DNA of 64,000 bases from a bacterium (GCA_026710435.1 JAPOQZ010000175.1:1-64000); one strand, 5' to 3'. Positions 53,418 to 63,037 are shown, counted from the first letter of the stretch. A program made the numbers and translations. Notes: generated from the sequence alone by a model not told the origin.

Positions 53418-54248
53418 TCAGGCGACCGTGCGGCGGTAGGTACGGACCGCCATCGGCACGAAGACGGCCAGGATGCCGGCTATCCAAGCCAGGGACAGAA
53501 GGATGTCCCCGGAGTCGTACTGACCTGTGGTCATCAAGCCCCGTATGGTGTCTGCCAGCACCGAGAGTGGCTGGTTCTCGGCGAATCCTTGCAGCCAGTC
53601 GGGCATCGAGGCGGTGGGGACGAAGATCGAGGAGACGAACATCAGCGGAAAGAGAGGAAGGAACCCTGCGGTCATGGCGGTTTCGGGAGTCTTGGCGATC
53701 AGACCTACCCAGGCCATCACCCATGAGAAGGAGTAGCCGAAGCCAAGGGCCAGTGCTATCGCAAGGACGGCCTCACCCCAACTTTGCTCGATCCTGAAGC
53801 CCATCAGCGTTCCCAGCCCGATCATCAGCAGGTTCACAACCACGTTGCGGAAGATATCGGAGATGGTACGCCCCATCAGCACAGCCGAACGGGCCATGGG
53901 CAATGATCTGAAGCGGTCGATGACACCGGCCGTAAGATCTTCGGTGATACCCACCGAAGTCGCGGTGGCACCGAAGAGGGCGGTCTGCACCAGGATTCCC
54001 GGGAGGAACCAGTTGATGTAGTTATCACCTCCGGTGGCTTGACCGATCGCCCCTCCGAAGACGTAGTTGAACACGATGATGAACATCAGCGGTTGGAATA
54101 TGTTCATCACCAGCAGTTGTGGCAAGCGGGCTATCCGCAGCAGATTGCGTCTGGTGATAACCGCCGTGTGGATGACCCCGCGCCGGATTCTTCCCGGCGG
54201 GGTGAAGACTTGGTTTCGGGTTGAGACGGTGGCGCCCATGGTCTTCAT
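53418..54248 (-). CDS. ABC-2 type exporter permease (DrrB-like)
   Basis: 276 aa, six membrane helices. DrrB hallmarks: MNIFQPLMFIIVFNYVFGGAI near helix 1 (in two parts MNIFQPLMFI and FNYVFGGAI), the EDLTAGVIDRFRSLPMARSAVL loop (EDLTAGVIDRF, LPMARSAV), and FVSSIFVPTASMPDWLQGFA. It makes the membrane part of a drug or lipid exporter with the ATPase upstream (4-bp overlap). Confidence 0.9.
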   Translation of the reverse strand: MKTMGATVSTRNQVFTPPGRIRRGVIHTAVITRRNLLRIARLPQLLVMNIFQPLMFIIVFNYVFGGAIGQATGGDNYINWFLPGILVQTALFGATATSVGITEDLTAGVIDRFRSLPMARSAVLMGRTISDIFRNVVVNLLMIGLGTLMGFRIEQSWGEAVLAIALALGFGYSFSWVMAWVGLIAKTPETAMTAGFLPLFPLMFVSSIFVPTASMPDWLQGFAENQPLSVLADTIRGLMTTGQYDSGDILLSLAWIAGILAVFVPMAVRTYRRTVA

Positions 54249-55303
54249 GTTGAGGGACCTCGGCGCCGCAGGCCGCCAGTTCGGGCGGCATCTCCCCGCC
54301 GTCTTCGGCGTCGAGAACCTGCCGCTCTTTCCTCCGGGTCTCCGGTGTCGGTTGCGGTGGTGGCGCCCGTCAAAGCCAGAAACACATCATCCAGCGTGGG
54401 CTCGCGGAGGGAGACTCCCAGCGGCGGGATGTGCGCTTCGTCCAATAGCCTTACAATCCTGGTGAGGGTGGCCGGTCCGCTCTCTGTGGATAGGGTGAGC
54501 TTGCTAGTTGCTGTATCCAAGGCGGGGGAGTAGCCGTCCAACTGTTCCAAGAGCCGAGCGGCTGTGGACTGATGTTCCTTCCCGACCTGCAATTCGATTA
54601 CATCCTGGCCCACCCGTTTCTTCAACTCGTCCGAAGTGCCTTCGCTGATCAGCAAGCCGTTGTCTATCACGCCTATCCGATCGGCCAGCTGGTCGGCTTC
54701 GTCCAAGTATTGCGTGGTCAGGAGTAAGGTAGCTCCCTTCTCGACCAACTCCTTGATCATCTTCCATACTTCCGAGCGGCTCCGGGGATCGAGTCCTGTT
54801 GTGGGTTCGTCCAGAAACAGCACTTGGGGTTCTCCAACCAGGCAGGCAGCCAGGTCGAGGCGGCGTTTCATACCTCCCGAATAGGTCTTGACAATTCGGT
54901 CAGCGGCTTCGCTCAGGTCGATTCTCTCCAGGATGACATTAGCTCGCCGGCGAGCTTCTAGCGCCGTTAGGTTGTACAGACGTCCGGTCACTATTAGGGT
55001 TTCCCTGCCGGTGAGGAACTTATCCACCGCCGCCGATTGGCCCGCTAACCCTATCTTCTCCCGAACCGCGGCCGGATCGGCTTCGACATCTATACCCGCC
55101 ACATACGCAGACCCGGAAGTCGGTTTCAGCAAGGTCGCAAGGATACGGATAAGAGTGGTTTTTCCGGCGCCATTGGGTCCCAAGAGCCCGTAGACGACGC
55201 CTTGGGGGATGTCGATAGTGACTCCTTTCAAAGCCTCCACCTCCCCGAAATCCTTGACGATCTGGCGAGTAGAAACAATCGCCTTTGAATCGTTGGTTTT
55301 CAC
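54245..55303 (-). CDS. ABC exporter ATPase (DrrA-like)
   Basis: 352 aa from GTG 55301-55303. Walker A GPNGAGKTTL near residue 39, signature YSGGMKRRLDLAA, Walker B VLFLDEPTTGLD, and the DrrA-type C-terminal extension (REPTLDDVFLALTG). The tail after that is Arg/Gly-rich. The open frame extends far upstream to 56782, but that part lies opposite the oxidoreductase gene and has no ABC features. It is the first gene of the exporter operon. Confidence 0.9.
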   Translation of the reverse strand: MKTNDSKAIVSTRQIVKDFGEVEALKGVTIDIPQGVVYGLLGPNGAGKTTLIRILATLLKPTSGSAYVAGIDVEADPAAVREKIGLAGQSAAVDKFLTGRETLIVTGRLYNLTALEARRRANVILERIDLSEAADRIVKTYSGGMKRRLDLAACLVGEPQVLFLDEPTTGLDPRSRSEVWKMIKELVEKGATLLLTTQYLDEADQLADRIGVIDNGLLISEGTSDELKKRVGQDVIELQVGKEHQSTAARLLEQLDGYSPALDTATSKLTLSTESGPATLTRIVRLLDEAHIPPLGVSLREPTLDDVFLALTGATTATDTGDPEERAAGSRRRRRRGDAARTGGLRRRGPST

Positions 55304-55681
55304 AGGAAGCGCTCCCGTCGTCCGCAGCCATCCTTCGAAGCGTAGGGAGGAAGAGGCGGTACCAGGAATCGGTTGGGCAGGGTTCGCCGCTCGATGGAGA
55401 TCGATCCGCTGGTCCTCGTGTCCGCAGGGTGGCCAGTGCTGTTGGCGCCGTGCCAGGCGACCAGCAGGCCCGGGACGGGAGTCCCGGGTGCTCGCCACGC
55501 CGCACAGGGCGTAGGGATCCGTCACCGCGGCACGTGTCGCCATCCGAGCGGGCCAGAGTTGATATCGTCCCCACGGACGGGGCCTACCGTGCTCGGTGTC
55601 TTGCAGGTGTTGTGCCGATCCTGCGCCGCTACCGGGCACAGCGGGTCGCGGGCCCGACCATCCGACTACGGGAGGCACGAC
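55304..55681. other. Divergent gap between the exporter and oxidoreductase genes
   Basis: No gene supported. The two flanking genes are transcribed away from it, so it should hold both promoters. GGGAGGCACGAC before 55682 carries the ribosome site of the oxidoreductase gene. Confidence 0.4.
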
Positions 55682-56881
55682 ATGAAGAGTCCTCTGTACC
55701 TGCATCCGGGCCGGATCGGTTCGCTCGAACTGCCCAACCGCCTGGTGCGGGCGGCCACCTCCGAGACGATGGCCACGCCGGAGGGCATCGTGACGGAGTC
55801 CTACGTGGAGTTGTACCGCCGGCTTGCCGAAGGGGGAGCCGGGCTGATCCTGACCGGGCACATGTATGTGGACCCGCGTGGGCAGGCGAGCGCCAACCAG
55901 ACCGGCATCCACCACGACAAGGTGATTCCCCCGCTGCGGCGGGCCACCGGCGCGGTCCATCAAGCCGGGGGGCGGATATTCGCCCAGCTCGGGCATTGCG
56001 GCAGCCAGACAAAGCTGGCGGGTATCCGGCCGGTGGCGCCGTCGCCGGTACCCAACGCCATGTACGGGGTCCAACCGGAAGAACTGACCTCGGCAGACAT
56101 TGAAGGCCTCGTACGTGCCTTCGGGAAGGCGGCTGGGAGGGCGGCCGCCGCCGGGTTCGACGGCATCCACATCCACGGCGGCAACGGATACCTGATCTCG
56201 GAGTTCTGCTCGCCGCACGCCAATTCCCGTACCGATGAATGGGGTGGCGATGCTGAGCGCCGGAGCCGTTTCATGTTCGAGGTCTATGCCGCGGTGCGGG
56301 AGGCGGTCGGTGACGGCTATCCGGTGACGGCTCGCCTCTCCGTCGAGGACTCGGTGCCCGGCGGGCTGAAGCGGGAGGAGTCGCTGCAGCGTGCTCGGAC
56401 CTTGGCGGGGCGTGGCATCGATGGCTTCGAGACCACGTACGGCGTGATGCGCAGCTACCTCGAGAACATCCGCCCCTACGTGGCGGTGCAGGGGGCGCAG
56501 GCCTGGCGCAACCTGGTGGTGCAGCGGGCCTGGAAACCTGCCGGCGCCGAAGCCTACTACCGGCCCTTCGCCCGCGCCGTGAAGCAGGTCACGGGTCTGC
56601 CCGTGATCCTCGTAGGCGGTGTCCGCACCACCGAGTCGATGACCGAAGTCCTTGCCGGCGGGGATGCGGACTTCCTGGCGATGGCCCGCCCGTTCATCCG
56701 CGAACCCGATCTGGTGCGCAAGCTGGAGGCCGGGCGAACGGGCGCCACGGCGTGCGTCTCGTGCAACATGTGCCTGGCTCACGACGGCTTCGATCCGCTA
56801 CGGTGCTGGCGCACCAGCCCGCGCAGCGTCGCACTGCACATCAGCAAGACATACTGGACCAACCGCCGGCGGGGTGGATGA
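55682..56881 (+). CDS. NADH:flavin oxidoreductase, old yellow enzyme family
   Basis: 399 aa. FMN barrel: PNRLVRAATSETMATPEG near the start, a QLGHCGSQ box, the active-site pair in FDGIHIHGGNGYLISEF (His-x-x-Asn-like HIHGGNGYL), SRTDEWGGDAERRSRF, and VGGVRTTESM. Near the end, CVSCNMCLAH and a later Cys-Trp-Arg (CWR) match the [4Fe-4S] site of dienoyl-CoA reductase-like members, but the C-terminal NAD(P)H domain is absent. It reduces an activated double bond or demethylates an amine; the substrate is unknown. Confidence 0.88.
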   Translation: MKSPLYLHPGRIGSLELPNRLVRAATSETMATPEGIVTESYVELYRRLAEGGAGLILTGHMYVDPRGQASANQTGIHHDKVIPPLRRATGAVHQAGGRIFAQLGHCGSQTKLAGIRPVAPSPVPNAMYGVQPEELTSADIEGLVRAFGKAAGRAAAAGFDGIHIHGGNGYLISEFCSPHANSRTDEWGGDAERRSRFMFEVYAAVREAVGDGYPVTARLSVEDSVPGGLKREESLQRARTLAGRGIDGFETTYGVMRSYLENIRPYVAVQGAQAWRNLVVQRAWKPAGAEAYYRPFARAVKQVTGLPVILVGGVRTTESMTEVLAGGDADFLAMARPFIREPDLVRKLEAGRTGATACVSCNMCLAHDGFDPLRCWRTSPRSVALHISKTYWTNRRRGG

Positions 56882-56969
56882 GTGCTTTGGGACAGGCGGG
56901 CGCCTGGTATCCCGGATCATTGTTTCGGTTGCCCTTGGAGTGCCGGTGTTATGACAGGAGGGAGGTTCT

Positions 56970-57193
56970 GTCATAGGCCCGTCGCATACTGGTGGGTAAC
57001 CGCAAAGCACCAAGCGGCCCGTTTTCGGTACCGACCGGGCCGGGCTGGGATCATGCCGACCGTACCCCCCGGTTGGGGGATTGGCGGGACGCGTTTCGGC
57101 GCCGAGGAGGCGGCGGCAGGGGGTGGGTCCCGCCGGAGGCGACATGCCCGGCGTTTTTCGCGTTCTCGTGACCCCGGGCCGCTGGTCCGGTGA
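56970..57193 (+). repeat. R2 dispersed element, copy 2
   Basis: Same orientation as the copy at 40318 and about 85-90% identical: GTCATAGGCCCGTCGCATAC to TTTTTCGCGTTCTCG and on to GGTCCGGTG. Internal differences fall in several places including both sides of dyads. It is followed by a lone end of the palindromic element 29 nt later. Confidence 0.75.
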
Positions 57194-57221
57194 AGGTTAA
57201 GGATACTGTCGGCGAGTCTGT

Positions 57222-57243
57222 GCAATCAGCACCCTCCTAGGAG
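57222..57243 (+). repeat. Solo right end of the palindromic MITE-like element
   Basis: GCAATCAGCACCCTCCTAGG: only the outer right arm with the CTAG end remains. The rest of the element is missing or replaced by the R2 copy upstream. Confidence 0.6.
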
Positions 57244-57926
57244 GTGGACGGCCCGGATCTCCGGCTAACCCCGCCCTGTTGGCGGATGGTGCTCGCAGGG
57301 CAGTCTCTCCTCCAGGGCAGAGACTATGGCGGCTGACCGTTTTCCAGTGATGGTCCCGTCCTTCACGCGGCCTGCGAGCACCGGTTCCCGGTATCTCTCG
57401 CCTTCCTCCTCGGTCCGGGCTGCCCGGTATGGTCCAAGGCGAGGCCACAGAAGACCGAGGAGAGCGGCACACCAATCGGCATGACGGCCTTGCGCACGAT
57501 CTCGCCGTTCATGTGGGGTCGTGCCGGGGAGTGATCGTGCCCTTTCCGACCTGTCGTTTGGCTGCGGACGACCTGAGAAGGTGCCGACAATCGGGCGTGA
57601 CGGGCTGTACCTGGTTATCAGGATGCCTGGCTGTAAACGGCACTGGGACTCCCCCTGTATGGGGTTCCCGGCTGGTGTCTATTCAATCCATGACCGTTCT
57701 CCCGCGCCGGCAGCGAAGCAACGTTGCAGAGAACAGTCGGGATTATCACTTGACCGGTCTGAGACGTGCCATTTACGATCTTCGTTACCCGGATTCGTAC
57801 AGGAGGCGATGGAGTCAACGTTAAGACCGTAAAGGGAAGGGCAGAACAGCATGATCGCGACGTCTAGCAAGTGTTAACGAAACCAGCATCGTGCCGCGAG
57901 GCCCGAACGGTCGGGCGTTGATAGAG
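57244..57926. other. Gap before the DapA-family gene
   Basis: About 680 bp with no supported gene. Short frames on both strands lack features. The last 100 bases are relatively AT-rich and probably carry the promoter of the following operon. Confidence 0.4.
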
Positions 57927-58844
57927 ATGAGCCGCCTTTTCTACGCCATCGCTCCTACCCTGTTCACGGAAGACGGGCGGCTTGATGCCGGTGCAGTCGC
58001 GGCAAACGTTGAACGAGCAGTGAGTGGCGGTGTCTCCCGATTCCTTCTCACCGGTGCCTACGGAGAGTTCCAGAGTCTCACGGATGCCGAGCGAGTCCGC
58101 GTCGTAGCAGCGGTCAGAGAGCTAGCACCGCGGATCGAGATCATGGCCGGAGCCGTCCACCCGTCCACACAAGCGACTCTCCTGCTGGCGAAGCGGCTGT
58201 TCGCAGCCGGAGCCGACGAGGTCATGGTCGGCCCACCGTCCATGGCCGAAGTGACCGACACCGACGTTCTACGCCACTTCCAATTCTTGGCCGCACGGGC
58301 GGAGGGTTCCCTAGCCGTCTACAACAACCCGATATTCGGCCATGATCTCGAGCCCGGTCTCGTCGGCCGTCTCGCGGAACTCGGCTCCTACACGTCGATC
58401 AAACAGGGCACCCCGTCGATGGGCTACCTCCTCGTGAGCATCAGCGCGGCCCGCTCCGGTTCTGGAAGCCTGAGGGTTCTCGCCGCCTCGGATCTCTCCG
58501 CCCTGGTCAGCCTGGCAGCCGGAGTCGACGGTCTGACCTCGACCAACTACTGGGCCTTTCCCGAAGCGATCACGTCGATGGCTGCCCATGCAGCGACATC
58601 CAATCACGCACAAGCTAACGCCATACACCGGGCTCTGACACCGTACTTCGATTCGGTGCGGGCCCTAGGTCAGCCGAGGGCTATCAAGGCGGCAATGACC
58701 CTGCGGAGCTATGCGGGAACGTCGATGGTACGGCTTCCTTACGAACCTCTGTCCGAAGTCGAGACCCGACACCTCAAGGAAGTAGTCGCCGGGGTCGATG
58801 AGACCCTGGCCGGGTTAGGACACCTCGGATCTCAGACCTCATGA
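57927..58844 (+). CDS. Dihydrodipicolinate synthase (DapA)-family aldolase/lyase
   Basis: 305 aa from ATG 57927 (a GTG at 57891 is in frame). TIM barrel with Schiff-base Lys in SIKQGTP (near residue 170) and the partner Tyr in AVYNNP. LTGAYGEFQSLTDAER replaces the usual GTTGE.. phosphate/substrate loop, so it is not classic DapA. Members cleave or form 2-keto acids, including N-acetylneuraminate, keto-deoxy sugars and hydroxy-oxoprolines. Position before an importer suggests catabolism of the imported compound. Confidence 0.85.
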   Translation: MSRLFYAIAPTLFTEDGRLDAGAVAANVERAVSGGVSRFLLTGAYGEFQSLTDAERVRVVAAVRELAPRIEIMAGAVHPSTQATLLLAKRLFAAGADEVMVGPPSMAEVTDTDVLRHFQFLAARAEGSLAVYNNPIFGHDLEPGLVGRLAELGSYTSIKQGTPSMGYLLVSISAARSGSGSLRVLAASDLSALVSLAAGVDGLTSTNYWAFPEAITSMAAHAATSNHAQANAIHRALTPYFDSVRALGQPRAIKAAMTLRSYAGTSMVRLPYEPLSEVETRHLKEVVAGVDETLAGLGHLGSQTS

Positions 58845-58864
58845 ACCCAAGGAAAGGAAGGGAC

Positions 58865-60034
58865 ATGAAACGAACGTCACTAGCGCTCCTGCTTGCCGCG
58901 CTGCTGGTGGTATCTGCCTGTGGGACGGACGAACCGGCCGAGACGACTGCCGCAGCCCCGGCGACAACTGCGGCGCCTCCACCTACCGAAGCCCCCACCA
59001 CTACCGAGGCGATGGCTGACGATGATGCTGCCACCACCTCCACGACTGCGGCGCCGACCACCACTGAACCCGAAGAACCGATGGAACCGGTCACGGTCAC
59101 GCTCTACGTCGGGGGGGTAACGAGCAGCGCTCCCCAGGACTACGCCGCCCAGGCACAGGGATTCTTCGAGGAGCAGAACATCGACATCAGAGTCGTCGCC
59201 CTAGACGGGACGTCTCAGGCGGTGCAGGCGGTGGCAGCCGACAGGAGTGGCTTCGCCTACACCCAGGGCAGCATCCTCGACGAGATGCTGATAGCCGACC
59301 GCAACCCGGATGCGCCCCCGCTGATTGCCATCTCGGCCGGCGCTATGCGCAATCCGGTGGCTCTCATGTTCCTGGAAGGAAAGGGGATCAGCACTCCGGC
59401 GGACCTCCTCGGGAAGACGATCGCCGTTCCGCAGGGAAGCCTGTCGGCACTGTATCTCGACGTGTTCCTCGATACCCAGGGGATCTCCAAGGATGACGTC
59501 ACGATCCAGAACATCGGCTTCGGGGCTCTGAATCCCGCGTTGCTCACAGGGCAGGTCGATGCGATCGTCGCCTTTGCCAGGGCGATTGCCAGCCTTTCGA
59601 TCGTCGCTCCGGAGCAGGGCGACACCGTCGGGGCCTTCCTCTTTGCCGAGTACGGCATCGCATCGCCGATGACCGGCGTTGTGATCCAGAAGCGTCTCCT
59701 GGACGAGCATCCCGACGTGGCCAGGGCGATCGCCGAGGTCACGACTCGCGCGTTGCACTTCTGTGCGGTCAATGCGGAGGAATGCGTCACTGACTTCATC
59801 ACTATCAACGACGGCCGTGACTTCGACCAGACTCTGGCCGAGTGGAAGGTGGCTCTGGAAGCTCAGTACGGGATCGATCCGGAGGAAGCTGCGAACATGG
59901 ATCCCCTGGCGCTCGGGTGGTTCGATCCGGATCTCATTGCCAGTACCCTCCCGGACCTGCGACAACTGTTCGAGATAGAGATGGAGTTCGATCCGACGAG
60001 CCTGTACACGAACGACTTCGTAGCGGAACCGTAA
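58865..60034 (+). CDS. ABC transporter substrate-binding lipoprotein, NMT1/SsuA-like
   Basis: 389 aa from ATG 58865 (GGAAGGG before it). Signal peptide with lipobox VVSAC (Cys19), then a long Thr/Ala/Pro/Glu linker (about 22-78), then a type II binding fold: LYVGGVTSSAPQDYAAQAQGFFEEQ (LYVGGVTSSAPQDYA) and TPADLLGKTIAVPQGS. Relatives bind sulfonates, taurine, thiamine precursors or aromatic acids. It works with the permease and ATPase that follow. Confidence 0.88.
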   Translation: MKRTSLALLLAALLVVSACGTDEPAETTAAAPATTAAPPPTEAPTTTEAMADDDAATTSTTAAPTTTEPEEPMEPVTVTLYVGGVTSSAPQDYAAQAQGFFEEQNIDIRVVALDGTSQAVQAVAADRSGFAYTQGSILDEMLIADRNPDAPPLIAISAGAMRNPVALMFLEGKGISTPADLLGKTIAVPQGSLSALYLDVFLDTQGISKDDVTIQNIGFGALNPALLTGQVDAIVAFARAIASLSIVAPEQGDTVGAFLFAEYGIASPMTGVVIQKRLLDEHPDVARAIAEVTTRALHFCAVNAEECVTDFITINDGRDFDQTLAEWKVALEAQYGIDPEEAANMDPLALGWFDPDLIASTLPDLRQLFEIEMEFDPTSLYTNDFVAEP

Positions 60035-60061
60035 GGAATCCCGGGGTTGGTCGGAAGCAGC

Positions 60062-60832
60062 ATGAAAGTAGGCCGCGGTCTGTCGTTACTGACAGGCCGC
60101 GGCCTGTCCTTGCTCTCCTTCGTGCTCGGACTGCTGCTCTGGGAGGTACTGGTTGATATCCTCGATATTCCGAGGTTCCTGTTTCCGCCCCCTTCGCAGG
60201 TATTCCTGGTCTATTTCACCGGGGACGTGAGGTGGGTTGACCACACTCTCGTCACACTTCGTGAGGCGCTCACCGGGTTCGCGATCGGCGTGGCATTCGG
60301 ATTCGTGCTGGCGGTATTGATCACCCTTTCCGACCTACTCAGACGGGTCGTGATGCCCTACGTGGTTGCCCTCCAGGTATTGCCCAAGGTGGCTATCGCT
60401 CCGATTCTCTACGTGATGCTCGGCTTCACCAACACTTCGAGGGTCATACTCATCGTGATCCTGACGTTCTTCCCGATCGTCATCAATGTGAGTACGGGCC
60501 TGACCGCTGCGGACAGGAACCTGATCTACCTTCTCAAATCGCTTGGAGCGGGGAACTTCACAGCCTTCTACAAGGTCCGCCTTCCCAACTCCCTCCCGTA
60601 TTTCTTCGACGGCTTGCGGATCGCAGTGTCCGGTGCTCTCGTCGGAGCGATCGTCGCGGAGTTCGTGAGCTCCAACGAAGGGCTCGGATTCCTGATCCTC
60701 AACTCCCAGTACACGTTCAACACCACCGCAGCCTTCGGGGCCTTCGTGATCCTCACGTTCCTCGGCCTGGCACTCTACGGAGGCGTGGTGTTCCTCGGGC
60801 GCCGGCTGATGCCCTGGTACGAGCGCGTATGA
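60062..60832 (+). CDS. ABC importer permease, SsuC/TauC-like
   Basis: 256 aa from ATG 60062. About six helices. The BPD-type EAA loop reads LLKSLGAGNFTAFYKVRLPNSLPYFFDGLRIA (core SLGAGNFTAFYKVRLPNS). It overlaps the ATPase gene by 4 nt. Confidence 0.9.
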   Translation: MKVGRGLSLLTGRGLSLLSFVLGLLLWEVLVDILDIPRFLFPPPSQVFLVYFTGDVRWVDHTLVTLREALTGFAIGVAFGFVLAVLITLSDLLRRVVMPYVVALQVLPKVAIAPILYVMLGFTNTSRVILIVILTFFPIVINVSTGLTAADRNLIYLLKSLGAGNFTAFYKVRLPNSLPYFFDGLRIAVSGALVGAIVAEFVSSNEGLGFLILNSQYTFNTTAAFGAFVILTFLGLALYGGVVFLGRRLMPWYERV

Positions 60833-61608
60833 CGGCGGCGAACGTCGTCACGATGGAAGGGGTCGGCAAGATCTACCCGACGGCCAAGGGCGAGGAAGTG
60901 GTCGCGGTGACCGACGTGTCCTTCGAAGTGCGTCGGGGAGAGACCCTCGCCATCGTCGGGCCCAGCGGGTGTGGCAAGAGCACCCTACTCAGGCTGATAG
61001 CGGGCGTGGACAGTCCCACCGAGGGAAGGATCGAACGCGAGCGCTCAGGTGGCCGGTTCGTCGTCGGGTACGTCTTCCAAGAATCGAGCCTGATGTCGTG
61101 GAGGACGGTATACGACAACATCAAGCTCCCGCTCGAGGTCGTCAAAGACGGGGGATCGGCCGCCAACGTGGACAATCTCATCAGGATGATCGGCATGGAG
61201 GGGTTCGAGAATTCCTACCCGATCGAACTCTCGGGAGGTATGCAGCGCCGCGTCTCGCTCGCACGAGCGTTCGTTCACGAGCCTTCGATCGTCTTGATGG
61301 ACGAGCCGTTCACCGGCGTGGACGAACTCACGAAGGAAGCACTCCAGCACGAACTGGGGACGATGATCAGGGATCTCGGCGCAACAACGATGCTGGTGAC
61401 GCACGACATAGAAGAAGCCGTCTTCCTATCCCACCGGATTCTCATAATGTCACCGAGGCCGGGCACCATCGTGGCCGAGGTGCCGGTGAACCTACCGCGG
61501 GTTCGGGACCCGTCGATGCGGACCAGTATCGATTTCTTCGCGTCGGCGAAGGCAGTACGCGAGAAGCTGCTCGAGATGCATGCGATGAGTATCCGCCCGT
61601 CCGAGTGA
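60829..61608 (+). CDS. ABC importer ATPase, SsuB/TauB-like
   Basis: 259 aa. Walker A GPSGCGKSTLLRLIAG (about residue 44), Q-loop VFQESSLMSWRTV, signature LSGGMQRRVSLARA, Walker B VLMDEPFTGVDE and H-loop VTHDIEEA. It energises uptake of the NMT1-type ligand. It ends 7 nt before the convergent LLM oxidoreductase gene. Confidence 0.93.
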   Translation: MTAANVVTMEGVGKIYPTAKGEEVVAVTDVSFEVRRGETLAIVGPSGCGKSTLLRLIAGVDSPTEGRIERERSGGRFVVGYVFQESSLMSWRTVYDNIKLPLEVVKDGGSAANVDNLIRMIGMEGFENSYPIELSGGMQRRVSLARAFVHEPSIVLMDEPFTGVDELTKEALQHELGTMIRDLGATTMLVTHDIEEAVFLSHRILIMSPRPGTIVAEVPVNLPRVRDPSMRTSIDFFASAKAVREKLLEMHAMSIRPSE

Positions 61609-61615
61609 CCGGCAG

Positions 61616-62665
61616 TCAGGGAGCGGACGCGCCGACTCGGAAGTGTGGCAACACCTGCTTCGCGAACGGCACGATCACCTTCTCGTGGTCTCCCTCGGAC
61701 CGTGGTGCGGAGAAGCACCTCAGCCAGATCTCGTCGATCCCCATCGACGTGATCTCTCGTATCTTCCTGATGCAGTCATCTGCGGTGCCGGCCACCGAGA
61801 ACCGCTTGATGACCTCGTCCGTCAGGTAGTCCCGGTCCCGGTAGGCGGTCTCGAGTCCTTCACCTCCCGCCTCCCGGCACCGGATGAGGAAGCCGGGCAG
61901 ACCTTCGTCGAATCCGTCGAGGATCGTGGTGTAGGTGTCCGGAGAAGTGTTGATGAGGGCCTGGGTCACGAAGGGCCGGACGTTCTCGACTGCTTGCCGG
62001 CCGTCGTCGGAGATCGACGTGTAGACCCAGGACACCAGCCGGACGTCCTCGAGGCTCCTCCCGGCTCTGCGGGCTCCTTGCCGGACCCGTTCGATTGCGT
62101 ACTCGAGTTGCTCCTTGGATACGTAGGTGGCGATCACCGCGCCGTCCGCCAACTCGCCGGCGAGCTCCAGGTTTCTCGGACTGCGGGTGGCGAGGAGTAT
62201 CGGGATGTCCGGTCTCACATCGATGTTCAGGCGGGCGTCCGAGAGTTTGAAGATTCTGCCGTCGAAGTTGACGGTCTCCCCGCTGAAGAGCGACCGGATC
62301 ATGATGATGGTCTCGCGCAGCGCCTGGTTCACGCGCCGCCGCCGGAGATGCATCTGTGGGAAGCCAGACCCGCCTGCTCCGAGGGTCAGCAGGGCCCGGC
62401 CTTCTGACAGCTCGTCGAGGGTCGCGACCGCTACCGCGATCATCGCGGGGATCCTGGTGTACGGGTCGGCTACGCAAGGCCCTATGTTGATCCGGCTGGT
62501 GGCCACCGCGTCGGCGGCGAGGGTCACGAATACGTCCTTCTCGCCGGCGAACCTCTGATCGGCATGCACGAAGCTGTCGAAGCCGAGTTCTTCGGCCATC
62601 CTGGCGACCGACACGATCTTGTCGAGCGGTTCGACCGGGGCCATGCCAACACCGAAGGAGACCAT
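61616..62665 (-). CDS. LLM-class flavin-dependent oxidoreductase
   Basis: 349 aa, luciferase-like TIM barrel: FGVGMAPVEPLDKIVSVARMAEELGFDSF at the start (abridged), TLAADAVATSRINIGPCVADPYTRIPAM, LTLGAGGSGFPQMHLRR and IPILLATRSPRNLELAGELADG. These match F420-dependent members such as methylene-H4MPT reductase-like enzymes, but FMN cannot be excluded. It converges on the importer operon and may act in the same pathway. Confidence 0.87.
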   Translation of the reverse strand: MVSFGVGMAPVEPLDKIVSVARMAEELGFDSFVHADQRFAGEKDVFVTLAADAVATSRINIGPCVADPYTRIPAMIAVAVATLDELSEGRALLTLGAGGSGFPQMHLRRRRVNQALRETIIMIRSLFSGETVNFDGRIFKLSDARLNIDVRPDIPILLATRSPRNLELAGELADGAVIATYVSKEQLEYAIERVRQGARRAGRSLEDVRLVSWVYTSISDDGRQAVENVRPFVTQALINTSPDTYTTILDGFDEGLPGFLIRCREAGGEGLETAYRDRDYLTDEVIKRFSVAGTADDCIRKIREITSMGIDEIWLRCFSAPRSEGDHEKVIVPFAKQVLPHFRVGASAP

Positions 62666-62779
62666 CAGGGAACCGCTAACCTCTCCCGGCGGCTAGTGTC
62701 CTGTATCTCTGTTTCGCTTGCGTTCCGGGCTTGATGAGCCGAACCGGAACAGACCAACGCTACGAGCAGGCTGTATCTG

Positions 62780-62995
62780 TCACAGGCTCGTTGCACAATG
62801 GTAGATAGCCGTATACACCGACGGTTCGTTTCCGACGTCGAGCGGACCGTGGTAGGGTTCATACTGTCCGGAACCGGCCCGCACAGGGGATAGGAGGTCG
62901 CGTCCGTGACCCTCGGAGGTGGCGGCGGGGGTGGGATCCCAAGGAAAGAGGCACCTTCGGGCGGTTTTCGCGTTCTCGGGGTTCGGTGGGGTGGA
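62780..62995 (+). repeat. R2 dispersed element, diverged copy 3
   Basis: It keeps the ends (GTCACAGGCTCGTTGCACAA and TTTTCGCGTTCTCGGGG) and overall length of R2 but is only about 60-65% similar inside, by eye. Conserved ends with a diverged middle fit a structured element rather than a recent copy. A full palindromic element follows 42 nt later. Confidence 0.5.
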
Positions 62996-63037
62996 GGTGT
63001 AGCCCGCTCTTCTGTGACGAACTTCCGACTCGGGACA

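Noticed and set aside
54245-56782. An 845-aa open frame on the minus strand covering the DrrA-like gene and the whole region opposite the oxidoreductase gene
   Set aside because: Only the last ~352 residues have ABC features. The upstream part is antisense to a well-supported flavin oxidoreductase and is a product of high GC content.
57429-57832. Overlapping 103- and 131-aa frames before the DapA-family gene
   Set aside because: No ribosome site, no recognisable motif, and two frames compete over the same stretch.
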